A stretch of DNA of 45,356 nt from Lachnospiraceae bacterium. GTDB lineage: Bacteria; Bacillota; Clostridia; Lachnospirales; Lachnospiraceae. The position numbers and the translations under genes are program-made. The stretch spans positions 1 to 45,356 of the forward strand of contig JAFOEY010000013.1 of assembly GCA_017387565.1 (NCBI GenBank), in the 5' to 3' direction. The notes under the pieces are model-generated. The model was not told the origin of the DNA, made no database searches, and worked only from the letters and a program-made list of their open reading frames with translations. Shown here in pieces: positions 26,749 to 34,210 of the stretch (position 1 is the first letter of the stretch; each line of letters opens with the position of its first letter).

Positions 26749-26861
26749 TTTCCTTTTTGGAGACAACCCCCTTTTTTCATTGCCTTTTTTTAGAAAATGA
26801 TATAAAGTATTTGCGAAAGATATAAAATGAAAGAAACAAAAAGAATAAAGAGGGTTTTGAC

Positions 26862-27266
26862 ATGCTAAAGCAATTATCAATTTATGCAGAAAATAAAAAA
26901 GGAAATCTGCAGCATATCACAAGAATTCTGGCAGATGAAAATATCAATATCTGGGGATCTGTAACCAATGACAGTGCGGAGTATGGGATTATCAGAATGG
27001 TTGTTTCCGATGCAGAAAAGGCAAAAGATGCTTTGGAGAAAGAAAATTTCCTGTGCCGCTTAACGGATATTATCGGTGTTGAAATGGATGATGAGGTAGG
27101 AAATTTAAACCGTTTGCTTCAGACACTATCCGAGAGTAATATTAATGTAGATTATATTTATCTGTCTTTTAACCGCGAATCCGGAAAGCCGGTTTTGGTA
27201 TTCCATGCGGATGAGACCGCAGAAGTTGAAGCTTGCATTGCGGCAAAAGGGTATAAAGTGGTGTAA
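26862..27266 (+). CDS. Tandem ACT-domain protein
   Basis: 134 residues. Two ACT halves: QLSIYAENKKGNLQHITRIL and GVEMDDEVGNLNRLLQTLSE. Small stand-alone ACT proteins bind amino acids. It ends 68 bp before the tRNA-Leu pair. AGAGGG is upstream of the start. Confidence 0.88.
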   Translation: MLKQLSIYAENKKGNLQHITRILADENINIWGSVTNDSAEYGIIRMVVSDAEKAKDALEKENFLCRLTDIIGVEMDDEVGNLNRLLQTLSESNINVDYIYLSFNRESGKPVLVFHADETAEVEACIAAKGYKVV

Positions 27267-27293
27267 TTTCATGGTGTAATTTCAAAAAAAGGG

Positions 27294-27322
27294 TTGACAC
27301 AACAACCAAAAAAAGATAGAAT
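27294..27322 (+). promoter_or_regulatory. Promoter of the tRNA-Leu pair
   Basis: TTGACA (27294-27299), 17-bp spacer, TAGAAT (27317-27322). The first tRNA starts 12 bp downstream. Confidence 0.88.
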
Positions 27323-27333
27323 AACACTTGCGT

Positions 27334-27417
27334 GCAGGAATGGCGGAACTGGCAGACGCGCAGGCTTCAGGTGCCTGTGGTAGCAATATCGTGAGGGTTC
27401 AAATCCCTTTTCCTGCA
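27334..27417 (+). tRNA. tRNA-Leu(CAG)
   Basis: Class II tRNA with a long variable arm. Acceptor GCAGGAA/TTCCTGC, discriminator A, no encoded CCA. The anticodon arm CAGGC-TTCAGGT-GCCTG places CAG at positions 34-36, reading CUG. Confidence 0.95.
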
Positions 27418-27439
27418 TCCAAATGGAAAACCTATATAC

Positions 27440-27524
27440 GCGGAAGTGTCGGAACTGGCAGACGAGCAAGACTAAGGATCTTGTGGCTATTGCAGTCGTG
27501 TGGGTTCAAGTCCCATCTTCCGCA
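27440..27524 (+). tRNA. tRNA-Leu(AAG)
   Basis: Class II tRNA. Acceptor GCGGAAG/CTTCCGC, discriminator A. The anticodon arm CAAGA-CTAAGGA-TCTTG puts AAG at 34-36, so A34 would need deamination to inosine to read CUU/CUC. T-arm GTGGGTTCAAGTCCCA-type is normal. Confidence 0.92.
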
Positions 27525-27533
27525 CTGGTTGAG

Positions 27534-27575
27534 AAATCTCTCAAACCTTAATTTATAAGGCTTTGAGGGATTTTT
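27534..27575 (+). terminator. Terminator after the tRNA-Leu pair
   Basis: AAATCTCTCAAACCTTA pairs with TAAGGCTTTGAGGGATTT with one bulge and one wobble, then T-rich. Confidence 0.8.
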
Positions 27576-27650
27576 ATTTTGAGTAAAATGGTATGTGATT
27601 TTCTGTTTTGGGGACAATATAAAGGTGAATAAATATCTTTTTTATTATAC

Positions 27651-27679
27651 TTTACCTTTGCTCTTAAAAACGATATAAT
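27651..27679 (+). promoter_or_regulatory. Promoter of locus A transcript
   Basis: TTTACC (27651-27656), 17-bp spacer, TATAAT (27674-27679). The transcript would run about 155 bases to the hairpin at 27801-27842. Confidence 0.55.
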
Positions 27680-27694
27680 TTAAGCATAAAAGTA

Positions 27695-27802
27695 ATGGAG
27701 GCTGTAAATGTTGCTATTCCGATAATTCTCTTGTGGATTTTGATAATTTGGCAGATCACAAAGGCATTACCGATAGACGGTTGCCCCAAATATAGTAATT
27801 AA
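27695..27802 (+). CDS. Possible 35-residue hydrophobic peptide (locus A)
   Basis: A hydrophobic segment (VAIPIILLWILIIW) is followed by a polar end. It lies inside the locus A transcript but lacks a convincing ribosome site. It is a weak candidate; the transcript may instead be noncoding. Confidence 0.25.
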   Translation: MEAVNVAIPIILLWILIIWQITKALPIDGCPKYSN

Positions 27803-27842
27803 AAAATAATCGCTAGTTTGTTAGGCTCGGCGATTATTTTTT
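27757..27842 (+). ncRNA. Antitoxin-like RNA, locus A
   Basis: Matches the locus B RNA at 30398-30483: TACCGATAGACGGTTGCCCC at the 5' side, then TAATCGC...GCGATTATTTTTT as the terminator (27804-27842), against ACCGC...GCGGTTATTTTT in B. Its dedicated promoter is not obvious; it may be processed from the transcript starting near 27686. Confidence 0.45.
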
Positions 27843-27932
27843 ATGTGAAATCTTGTAAACAAGACCGATGATAGTGACAATAAATGCTGGTGACAGATAT
27901 AGTGGTCTAAAATGCGCAGGCTTTTTTTGCAT
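27834..27932 (-). CDS. Possible small hydrophobic toxin remnant (locus A)
   Basis: 32 residues ending in SPAFIVTIIGLVYKISHKK. Its stop codon lies inside the RNA terminator on the opposite strand, exactly as for the toxin of locus B. There is no good ribosome site, and its N-terminus does not match the locus B peptide. It may be decayed or divergent. Confidence 0.3.
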   Translation of the reverse strand: MQKKPAHFRPLYLSPAFIVTIIGLVYKISHKK

Positions 27933-28002
27933 ATTCTTGTAAAAAGGAGAGCTTGTAATATAAAATCAAATAGAACTAAAAAATAAAAAGGAGTTGTTTT
28001 AA

Positions 28003-28548
28003 ATGGCTCATACCAGTTGTTATAATAAACATAGTATGTGGAATGGGGATGGAAAACCGGTTGTTTATGCATATAGGATTGGTTTCTTGGTTGAGTATAT
28101 GAATAGGCATCCGGACTTTAAATTGTGTGTGCCTACAACTGAAGATGAATATGGATATGATTTGTTTGATGTAGAAGATGAACTTGCTGATGAATTTCCC
28201 AAGGATAGTCTTGACATCTGGTATTGTGATGAATGTGGATGTCTGGTTGTTTTTTATTCGGATTCCAGAGCTGATTATACACCGATAAAAGATTTGTCAC
28301 AGATCTCATATGAAGATATTAAGGAATGGACAGATTATATAGCATGTAGGGAAAAAGAATTCGAAGAGTTTCAGGACTATTACGAAGAAATGAACCCTGT
28401 AGATGCGGCAATGAATTTTCAGTTTCAATACAGATATAAAGTATCTGTTGATATGAAGTATATATATGGTTATGATTCAAATTATAACATAGTGCACGGG
28501 TTTGAGTTGAAACAAGATAGAGTGTTGAAAACTGATGTGCGTTTTTAG
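28003..28548 (+). CDS. Hypothetical protein with CxxCxC motif
   Basis: 181 residues, acidic and soluble, starting MAHTSCYNKHSMWNGDGKP. A YCDECGC motif near residue 75 suggests a metal site. The middle has EFEEFQDYYEEMNPVDAA. AAAAGGAG is upstream. No function is known to me; it begins the accessory region after the tRNAs. Confidence 0.7.
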   Translation: MAHTSCYNKHSMWNGDGKPVVYAYRIGFLVEYMNRHPDFKLCVPTTEDEYGYDLFDVEDELADEFPKDSLDIWYCDECGCLVVFYSDSRADYTPIKDLSQISYEDIKEWTDYIACREKEFEEFQDYYEEMNPVDAAMNFQFQYRYKVSVDMKYIYGYDSNYNIVHGFELKQDRVLKTDVRF

Positions 28549-28581
28549 AACTGTTTGGAAAGTATTAGGAGAGCGTAGAAA

Positions 28582-28776
28582 ATGAAACGAGAAAAGATAG
28601 CTTGTAATTGCAAAAATATTACTTATGGAATGATTGAGGATGCAATCGCAAATGGTGCTTCCTCGTATGAAGAAGTGGAAGAACTGTTAAAATTTGGCAC
28701 AGGCTGTGGACAGTGCAAGGAATTTATTCATTTCTTGATTCGGGATATTCTTGAAGAGCAGGGAAAAGGGGGTTGA
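28582..28776 (+). CDS. BFD-like [2Fe-2S]-binding protein
   Basis: 64 residues. Four cysteines in CNCKN and GCGQC match the bacterioferritin-associated ferredoxin fold (C-x-C, then C-x-x-C about 33 residues later). These small proteins carry one [2Fe-2S] cluster. TAGGAGAG lies upstream. A hairpin terminator follows at 28807. Confidence 0.85.
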   Translation: MKREKIACNCKNITYGMIEDAIANGASSYEEVEELLKFGTGCGQCKEFIHFLIRDILEEQGKGG

Positions 28777-28795
28777 TAATTTGGTTGATAATGAA

Positions 28796-28838
28796 GGCTG
28801 TTTGATGGGAAGAATAATCGTTATTCTTCCCAATTTTT
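28796..28838 (+). terminator. Hairpin terminator, copy 1 of a recurrent module
   Basis: GGGAAGAATAA (28807-28817)/TTATTCTTCCC (28821-28831), then T-rich. The preceding GGCTGTTTGAT is shared with the second copy at 30922. Confidence 0.8.
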
Positions 28839-28851
28839 GTGCTTAAATAAT

Positions 28852-28931
28852 AAAACGGGGCAAAAACAAAGAAATAATTATTAAAAAACGGGGCAAAATA
28901 TATGCAATACAAATTGAAAAACGGGGCAAAA
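28852..28931 (+). repeat. Three AAAACGGGGCAAAA iterons at 33-bp spacing
   Basis: Copies start at 28852, 28885 and 28918, each exactly 14 bp and 33 bp apart. The last ends 31 bp before the ATPase start. The regular three-helical-turn spacing fits a cooperative binding site. Confidence 0.85.
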
Positions 28932-28962
28932 TGATATATAATCTATTTGGAGGTAAGAGTTC

Positions 28963-30309
28963 ATGTTTAGAAAAGACTCAATTACAATAAAAGAATGGCT
29001 GGAAAATTCTAATAAAGCCCTATTAGTAACCGGCGCCAGACAGATAGGAAAGACCTGGCTAATCAGAGATGAGATTGATAAAAGCGGATTAAAGAGATTC
29101 GAAATCAATTTTATTGATCAGCCGGATATGGTAAATTATCTAAATGCTGAAATGAGTGCAGAGGATTTTCTGGTTAAATTAAAAATGATTATGCCCGAGG
29201 AATATAAAATACACGAGACTGTTGTCTTTTTTGATGAAATACAAAAATGTCCGGAAATTGTGACAAAGATAAAATTTCTCGTTGATGAAGGCAGTTTTAG
29301 ATATGCAATGAGCGGATCTTTGTTAGGAGTTGAACTCAAGGGTATTTCATCCGCTCCGGTTGGATACTTATCGATTATTAGAATGTATCCAATGGATTTT
29401 GAAGAGTTCATGATAGCAAATGGTATTTCAAAAACAACTTTAGATATGCTTAAGGATAAATTTGAGACATGTCAGCCGGTAGATGATTTTATTCACCAGA
29501 AGCTTTTGTCACTATTCTTTGTGTATCTCATTGTTGGGGGAATGCCTGACGCTGTTAAAAAGTATATTGAGACAAAGGATATCCGTGAGGTTGATAAGAT
29601 TCAGCGGGATATTGTGGAACTGTATAAGGAAGATTTCTCTCAATACGAGCATGAAGATAAAAAACTTAAGCTGAAATCAATATATGAGATAGTGCCGGCT
29701 GAACTGAACAAACAAAATAAGAAGTTTGTTTTTACAATGCTTGACAAGGAACTCAAATTTGACAGATATGAAAACAGCTTTTTATGGCTGAAGGATGCGG
29801 GCGTAGTCATACCGGTTTATAATGCTGATTCTCCAGTAATACCACTTTTAGCGAGCAAGAGTAGCAATGTGTTCAGACTCTTTTCAAGTGACATTGGGTT
29901 GCTTACAAGTGCTTATCCGGCAGAAACAAAGATAGAGTTAATCAGTCAAAATGGAGAAGTAAACAATGGCGCTCACTTTGAAAATGCCGTTGCACAGCAA
30001 TTGTTAGCGAATGGATTTGAACCGTATTTTTGTAAAAAGAAAAACGTGGGGGAATTGGACTTTTTGATTGAGATGGGAGGAAAGGTTGTTCCTATTGAGG
30101 TTAAGTCCGGCAAAAATTATAAGTCCCATAAAGCTTTGGACAATTATTTGGATGTTTCGGAATATCATCTTGAGAGAGCATATGTATTCTCAACTTCTAA
30201 TGTGGAAAAAGAAGGAAACATCATATATCTTCCAATATATATGAGTTATCTTTTGAAGGAGCCTAAAATAGAACAGTTAATTGTGAATCTGGATATTTCC
30301 GGTTTGTAG
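28963..30309 (+). CDS. AAA ATPase with DUF4143 and PD-(D/E)XK-like C-terminus
   Basis: 448 residues. Walker A GARQIGKTWL and Walker B VVFFDEIQKCP define the AAA_14 type ATPase. The DUF4143 C-terminal half contains GELDFLI and VVPIEVKSGK, a likely PD-(D/E)XK nuclease-fold core (D...ExK). Such proteins are widespread, often in accessory islands, with uncertain roles. GGAGG lies upstream, preceded by the iteron array. It lies between the two type I-like loci. Confidence 0.88.
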   Translation: MFRKDSITIKEWLENSNKALLVTGARQIGKTWLIRDEIDKSGLKRFEINFIDQPDMVNYLNAEMSAEDFLVKLKMIMPEEYKIHETVVFFDEIQKCPEIVTKIKFLVDEGSFRYAMSGSLLGVELKGISSAPVGYLSIIRMYPMDFEEFMIANGISKTTLDMLKDKFETCQPVDDFIHQKLLSLFFVYLIVGGMPDAVKKYIETKDIREVDKIQRDIVELYKEDFSQYEHEDKKLKLKSIYEIVPAELNKQNKKFVFTMLDKELKFDRYENSFLWLKDAGVVIPVYNADSPVIPLLASKSSNVFRLFSSDIGLLTSAYPAETKIELISQNGEVNNGAHFENAVAQQLLANGFEPYFCKKKNVGELDFLIEMGGKVVPIEVKSGKNYKSHKALDNYLDVSEYHLERAYVFSTSNVEKEGNIIYLPIYMSYLLKEPKIEQLIVNLDISGL

Positions 30310-30360
30310 ATATTTATAAGATAATTTACACCAATACGCTATCCTTTTTTGTGAAATTTT

Positions 30361-30389
30361 TTGACATATTCATAGCAGGGTGCTAATAT
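30361..30389 (+). promoter_or_regulatory. Promoter of antitoxin RNA, locus B
   Basis: TTGACA (30361-30366), 17-bp spacer, TAATAT (30384-30389); an overlapping TATAAT is at 30387-30392. Confidence 0.7.
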
Positions 30390-30397
30390 AATTATAA

Positions 30398-30483
30398 AAA
30401 GGTGCTACCGATAGACGGTTAGCCCTGATATGATTGGTTAAAATAACCGCTTAGTCTGGCAGGACAATGGGCGGTTATTTTTG
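30398..30483 (+). ncRNA. Type I antitoxin RNA, locus B
   Basis: A short RNA of about 85 bases. The 5' hairpin is TACCGATAGACGGTTAGCCC; the terminator pairs AAATAACCGC (30441-30450) with GCGGTTATTT (30471-30480). It lies opposite the 3' end of the toxin mRNA, whose own terminator is the reverse strand of the 5' hairpin. The whole RNA is thus complementary to the toxin transcript tail. Confidence 0.65.
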
Positions 30484-30570
30484 TGTCTTGTGGCATCCGA
30501 TGGTATATCCAAGGCCGAAACAGGTCAGACATAAGCTGATAACTGCAATCAGACCTTCAATAGTCAACAT
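30475..30570 (-). CDS. Small hydrophobic type I toxin-like peptide, locus B
   Basis: 31 residues, MLTIEGLIAVISLCLTCFGL then GYTIGCHKTQK. One membrane helix and a basic tail fit the small toxins of type I systems. AGGAGG lies 8 bases upstream of the ATG at 30570; another ATG at 30576 is too close. Its mRNA would begin near 30680 (TTGTAT-17-TACACT) with a structured leader and end at a terminator near 30396. Its stop codon lies within the antitoxin terminator. Confidence 0.65.
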   Translation of the reverse strand: MLTIEGLIAVISLCLTCFGLGYTIGCHKTQK

Positions 30571-30921
30571 AAGCATCCCCTCCTTTATCAAGATTTCCGT
30601 CAGACAAGCTGGGGATTTCTATGTAAACAGAGGGTCACAGTCCCTCTGGAGAAGGACTAACCGCCTACCGTGAATGGCAGCACCCATAAAAGTAGTGTAG
30701 CAGAATAATTAAACATATACAACAGAAAAAGAACAACTAATAAACGAAATGACGATAGAAAGATTTGATAAGGTATTAGTATTGTAATATAATGTATGGA
30801 AATATGGTAATTGTCGTGGCAAAATTGAGAGAATACGTCCGACAGTTAAAGAATCATTTTAATTTTATCATAGTTAAAAATAATTATATCATTTTGGGCA
30901 CAAATGATATAATTGAAAGTG

Positions 30922-30967
30922 AGGCTGTTTGATGGGAAGAATAATAATAGTTCTTCCCACTTTTTTG
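30922..30967 (+). terminator. Hairpin terminator, copy 2 of the recurrent module
   Basis: GGCTGTTTGATGGGAAGAAT shared with 28796, hairpin GGGAAGAA/TTCTTCCC (30934-30958), then T6. No gene ends just before it. Confidence 0.75.
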
Positions 30968-30994
30968 TGTTAATCAAACAGAAATATTATAAAA

Positions 30995-31051
30995 TAACAT
31001 AAAAAATTGAAAAGTAACATAAAATATGTTATTATAAACAAAAATATGTTA
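30995..31051 (+). promoter_or_regulatory. Four-half-site operator and promoter for the winged-helix/NTase pair
   Basis: TAACATA at 30995 and 31015, TATGTTA at 31025 and 31045. Each like pair is 20 bp apart and the centre pair forms a palindrome. A promoter TTGAAA (31007-31012), 17 bp, TATTAT (31030-31035) is overlapped by the central sites. Binding there should block transcription, as in autoregulated toxin-antitoxin operons. Confidence 0.8.
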
Positions 31052-31065
31052 CAAGGAGACGCCAT

Positions 31066-32016
31066 ATGAAAAAGCAATTAGAGAAGTATTTCGGCTGCAA
31101 AGTAAAAATAGCAGAATATAAAAATAAATTACCATTGCCGATTTTTATGACTATGCGTGATATTACGATGGTTGAAATATATGGTGTTAGCTTTGCCATA
31201 ATAGATGTAATGAAGGAAGCGGAGCTAAGTGTTGCTGCCATGAAAAAGCAGAAGGTAAAGTATGAGGAAGCATTGCAGTGTCCTGTAGCATATAAAATAG
31301 TGCTAAATAGCGTATCCATGAGAAATGCTCTGGTGAGGAGTGGAGTTCCATTTGTGGATTTGCCGGGAAATGTATTCTTACCATTTATGGGAATCGTATT
31401 GCAGGATGTGTATCGCAAACAGCTTGTCAAAACAGATAAGATGATGCCGGCAACGCAGATGGTGTTCTTGGAACTTTTATATATGGAGGATGATGAATCT
31501 GTGTTAAAAAGCAAAGTTGCGAACAAGCTGAATCTTACCAAAACGTCTATTACAAGGGCAACAGCCCAATTAGAGGAAATGGGACTCATCCGGCAGGTTA
31601 AATCAGGGACAGAGATTGCGATTAGGAGGAATTACTCACGCAAAGAGTATTATGAGAATGCAAAAGCATATTTGGTTAATCCGGTTCAAAAAGAAATTAC
31701 AATTATGCGATATGAAGCAACCTTTGAATCATTTAGCGCAGGTGAAACCGCTCTTAGCCAAAAGACAGAATTGAATCCACCAAGAATAGAGGAACGCGCA
31801 ATCTACAAGGGTGAGGAAGTTGTTGATCAGTTGGAAATTGTGGATGCCAGATTCGAAGACCCTGACGACTGCTTGAAGATACAATTATGGAAGTATAATC
31901 CTTCTTATTTTGCAAGAGAAGGGCGTGTTGATCCTGTTTCACTGGCATGTACATTCAAAGGTAACGAAGACGAAAGAATAGAAATGAGTGTTGAGGAACT
32001 GTTGGAGGAATTATAA
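31066..32016 (+). CDS. Winged-helix regulator, candidate antitoxin of NTase pair
   Basis: 316 residues. The winged helix lies in the middle (about 125-195: SKVANKLNLTKTSITRATAQ). The N-terminal 120 residues and the acidic C-terminus match no named family known to me. The stop codon abuts the next ATG with no gap. AAGGAG is upstream. By context and order it resembles AbiEi, which has a DNA-binding domain and represses its own operon, but AbiEi carries the helix at the N-terminus. It is therefore probably a distinct antitoxin family. Confidence 0.75.
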   Translation: MKKQLEKYFGCKVKIAEYKNKLPLPIFMTMRDITMVEIYGVSFAIIDVMKEAELSVAAMKKQKVKYEEALQCPVAYKIVLNSVSMRNALVRSGVPFVDLPGNVFLPFMGIVLQDVYRKQLVKTDKMMPATQMVFLELLYMEDDESVLKSKVANKLNLTKTSITRATAQLEEMGLIRQVKSGTEIAIRRNYSRKEYYENAKAYLVNPVQKEITIMRYEATFESFSAGETALSQKTELNPPRIEERAIYKGEEVVDQLEIVDARFEDPDDCLKIQLWKYNPSYFAREGRVDPVSLACTFKGNEDERIEMSVEELLEEL

Positions 32017-32769
32017 ATGGTACCCGGAATAGACTCTTTTAGAGAAAAATTTAAAGATTATACGGATTATTACACTATTATCGGTGGAACTGCCTGTGAT
32101 ATTTTGCTCACAGAGGCCGATCTACCATTTCGAGCAACAAAAGATATTGATATGATCCTGATTATGGAGGATAACTTCCCAGAATTTGCAGATATATTTT
32201 GGGAATACATAAAAGAAGGAGGTTATAAGTGCGGATGGAAGAATGAAGATAATATGCACTTTTACCGTTTCACAGAAGGTAAACTCGGTTATCCTACTAT
32301 GATTGAGTTGTTCTCAAGAAAGCCGGGTTATCATCTTGAAATAGAAGAGGGAATCATTCCGATTCATATTGATGATGATACTTCCAGTTTATCAGCGATT
32401 CTTCTGAATGATGAATTCTATAAATTTATGATGTCCGGACGCAGAGTGGTTGATGGTATTGGTGTTCTGGGAGCAGAGCATCTGATTCCATTCAAAATGT
32501 ATGCGTGGATTAACCTTTTAGAACGAAAGAGAGCCGGCGAGCATGTCAATGAAAAGGATCTAAAGAAGCATAAGTACGATGTATTTCGCTTGCTGCAGAT
32601 TGCCACATCAGGAATAAAAGTCGAATCAGAAGGGCTGGTGAAAGAAAGTATTTATAGATATATTGAGGAAATCAGTGCAGTAGATGAATCGGAAGTAAGA
32701 CTTTTGCAGATGGGAATGCCTTTTGATAGAGATAGGGGCGTGGAGTTGTTGAAGGAGATTTATTTGTAA
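32017..32769 (+). CDS. AbiEii-like nucleotidyltransferase, candidate type IV toxin
   Basis: 250 residues. The nucleotidyltransferase signature is IIGGTACDILL followed by FRATKDIDMIL, i.e. G-G-x-A then D-x-D. A later TMIELFSRKPG may supply the third acidic residue. This is the layout of AbiEii/AbiGii and MenA-like enzymes that modify tRNA ends or other targets. Translation is coupled to the gene before it. The substrate is unknown. Confidence 0.78.
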   Translation: MVPGIDSFREKFKDYTDYYTIIGGTACDILLTEADLPFRATKDIDMILIMEDNFPEFADIFWEYIKEGGYKCGWKNEDNMHFYRFTEGKLGYPTMIELFSRKPGYHLEIEEGIIPIHIDDDTSSLSAILLNDEFYKFMMSGRRVVDGIGVLGAEHLIPFKMYAWINLLERKRAGEHVNEKDLKKHKYDVFRLLQIATSGIKVESEGLVKESIYRYIEEISAVDESEVRLLQMGMPFDRDRGVELLKEIYL

Positions 32770-33178
32770 GCAATACTGTTATAAATCTGTCTATATATCA
32801 ATTTTTGCGAAGTGCTAAATTCTGACTTTGGGGATGCTATTGAATATATTCCAGTTGAACAATAGCAGGGGAATAAGTTCATGTTTTGGAATGCAATAAG
32901 ATGTAAGGTCGTAGTGAAAAAGAAGATAAATATGATTCTTATATTGGAGACATTATATGGAATTATTGTCAATTAAATGGCTTGTTCCAGAAGATGCTAA
33001 GAAACCAACTGTTTCTTGTATCGCAAGGGAAATTCAGATATCGAGTTCTTTGGAATACTAGAAAAGAATATGCGTCCGGTCTATGACTCGGCAAGGCGTC
33101 AGGGCTATGATGTGTGGGATAAAAGGTTTACCGGATGAAACAATAAACAGAATAAAAGTAAAAAGGGGAGGAAACAAC
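32770..33178. other. Intergenic stretch with no supported gene
   Basis: About 410 bases. Short open stretches occur, for example a 31-codon one from 32881, but none has a good ribosome site or recognisable motif. A frame at about 33060-33137 (EKNMRPVYDSARRQGYDV) could be a gene remnant. Confidence 0.4.
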
Positions 33179-33385
33179 ATGGACTGGATGGATTTCAACC
33201 ACGACGGAAAAGTGGATGCAATGGAACAATATATGGGTATGGAATTGCTCTGCAGCAGCAAAGAGGAGCATGAGGCATTGTTTGGCGATGCCGGAGATTT
33301 TGATGATGAAGATGAAGAGGACGAGGACGATGACATCGATTCTGTCGATTTTGATTCCGACGACTTTGATTCGGATGACTTCTAA
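33179..33385 (+). CDS. Small acidic EF-hand-like protein
   Basis: 68 residues from the ATG after AGGGGAGG. Its start is DFNHDGKVDAME, a textbook 12-residue EF-hand loop (D-x-N-x-D-G-x-V-D-x-x-E). The C-terminal half is almost entirely Asp, Glu and Ser (DDEDEEDEDDDIDSVDFDSD). Calcium binding is inferred. No partner is known. The Spx-like gene follows 22 bp downstream. Confidence 0.8.
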   Translation: MDWMDFNHDGKVDAMEQYMGMELLCSSKEEHEALFGDAGDFDDEDEEDEDDDIDSVDFDSDDFDSDDF

Positions 33386-33407
33386 GCAGCAATGATGGGA
33401 GAATATA

Positions 33408-33749
33408 ATGAACATACAAATATTCGGCACAAAAAAGTGTAACGACACAAAGAAAGCCCAGCGTTATTTCAAGGAGCGGGGCATCAAGTTTCAGTTTATT
33501 GATTTAAGCGAAAAGGAAATGAGCAAAGGTGAATTCCGCAGCGTCAGCCAGAAAGTAGGCGGTATCAATGCAATGATCAATGAAAATTGCAAAGATAAGG
33601 ATGCCTTGGCATTGGTAAAGTATATCTCAGAGGATGAACGGGAAGAGAAACTGTTAGCAAATCAACAAGTCCTAAAGACTCCCATTGTGCGAAATGGAAA
33701 TCAGGCCAGCATTGGATATGCACCGGAGATTTGGAAAAACTGGACATAG
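33408..33749 (+). CDS. ArsC/Spx family thioredoxin-fold protein
   Basis: 113 residues, opening IQIFGTKKCNDTKKAQRYF. The CNDT sequence has one active-site-like cysteine (CxxT), so it fits the Spx/ArsC fold rather than a two-Cys oxidoreductase. A late LKTPIVRNG holds the cis-proline. Members act as arsenate reductases or RNA polymerase-binding regulators; which applies is open. It forms a likely operon with the acidic gene. Confidence 0.85.
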   Translation: MNIQIFGTKKCNDTKKAQRYFKERGIKFQFIDLSEKEMSKGEFRSVSQKVGGINAMINENCKDKDALALVKYISEDEREEKLLANQQVLKTPIVRNGNQASIGYAPEIWKNWT

Positions 33750-33835
33750 TATAATAAAAATAAAGTGATTGCTTTTATTGCGTTAATAACGATAAAACTA
33801 TTTATTTGCTCTTGTTGCTTCTTTATACTTTACTA

Positions 33836-34084
33836 CTATTGCAAGGTATATTCATAAGAGAAAGTAGAACTGCCTCTTTTATCTTCGTTGAGAGGATTTC
33901 CTTTATAATAGTTCATTGCTACGTAATCCATTGCACGAGCAACATTGTCATAACAAGAATTGGCTGCATACTCATCCACTCCAGGAAGCTTTCTTGCATC
34001 TAAAGCAGAGAGTTGAACAATCGGTGTATTGAGTGATGATAAATAGTCACGAATTATTAATGCCATTGATTTATATTTGTACAT
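33836..34084 (-). CDS. Hypothetical protein, 82 residues
   Basis: The start at 34084 (MYKYKSMALIIRDYLSSL) follows AAAAAAGGAGA at a normal distance; an in-frame ATG at 34108 lies before that site. The core ARKLPGVDEYAANSCYDNVA is unusual and looks conserved in style, but I do not recognise it. It is divergent from the next gene. Confidence 0.6.
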   Translation of the reverse strand: MYKYKSMALIIRDYLSSLNTPIVQLSALDARKLPGVDEYAANSCYDNVARAMDYVAMNYYKGNPLNEDKRGSSTFSYEYTLQ

Positions 34085-34210
34085 AAGTCGAATATCTCCT
34101 TTTTTCAAAATTATACTTTGTGAAAGACTATTTGTACAGAGTATGTGCGCAAAAATCGTTACAGAAGGCGATAGAGTAATTTTTATGATTTGACGGGAGT
34201 GAATTATATT

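Noticed and set aside
28852-28931. CRISPR-like regular spacing of AAAACGGGGCAAAA
   Set aside because: Only three units of 14 bp with 19-bp spacers, no cas genes; iterons fit better.
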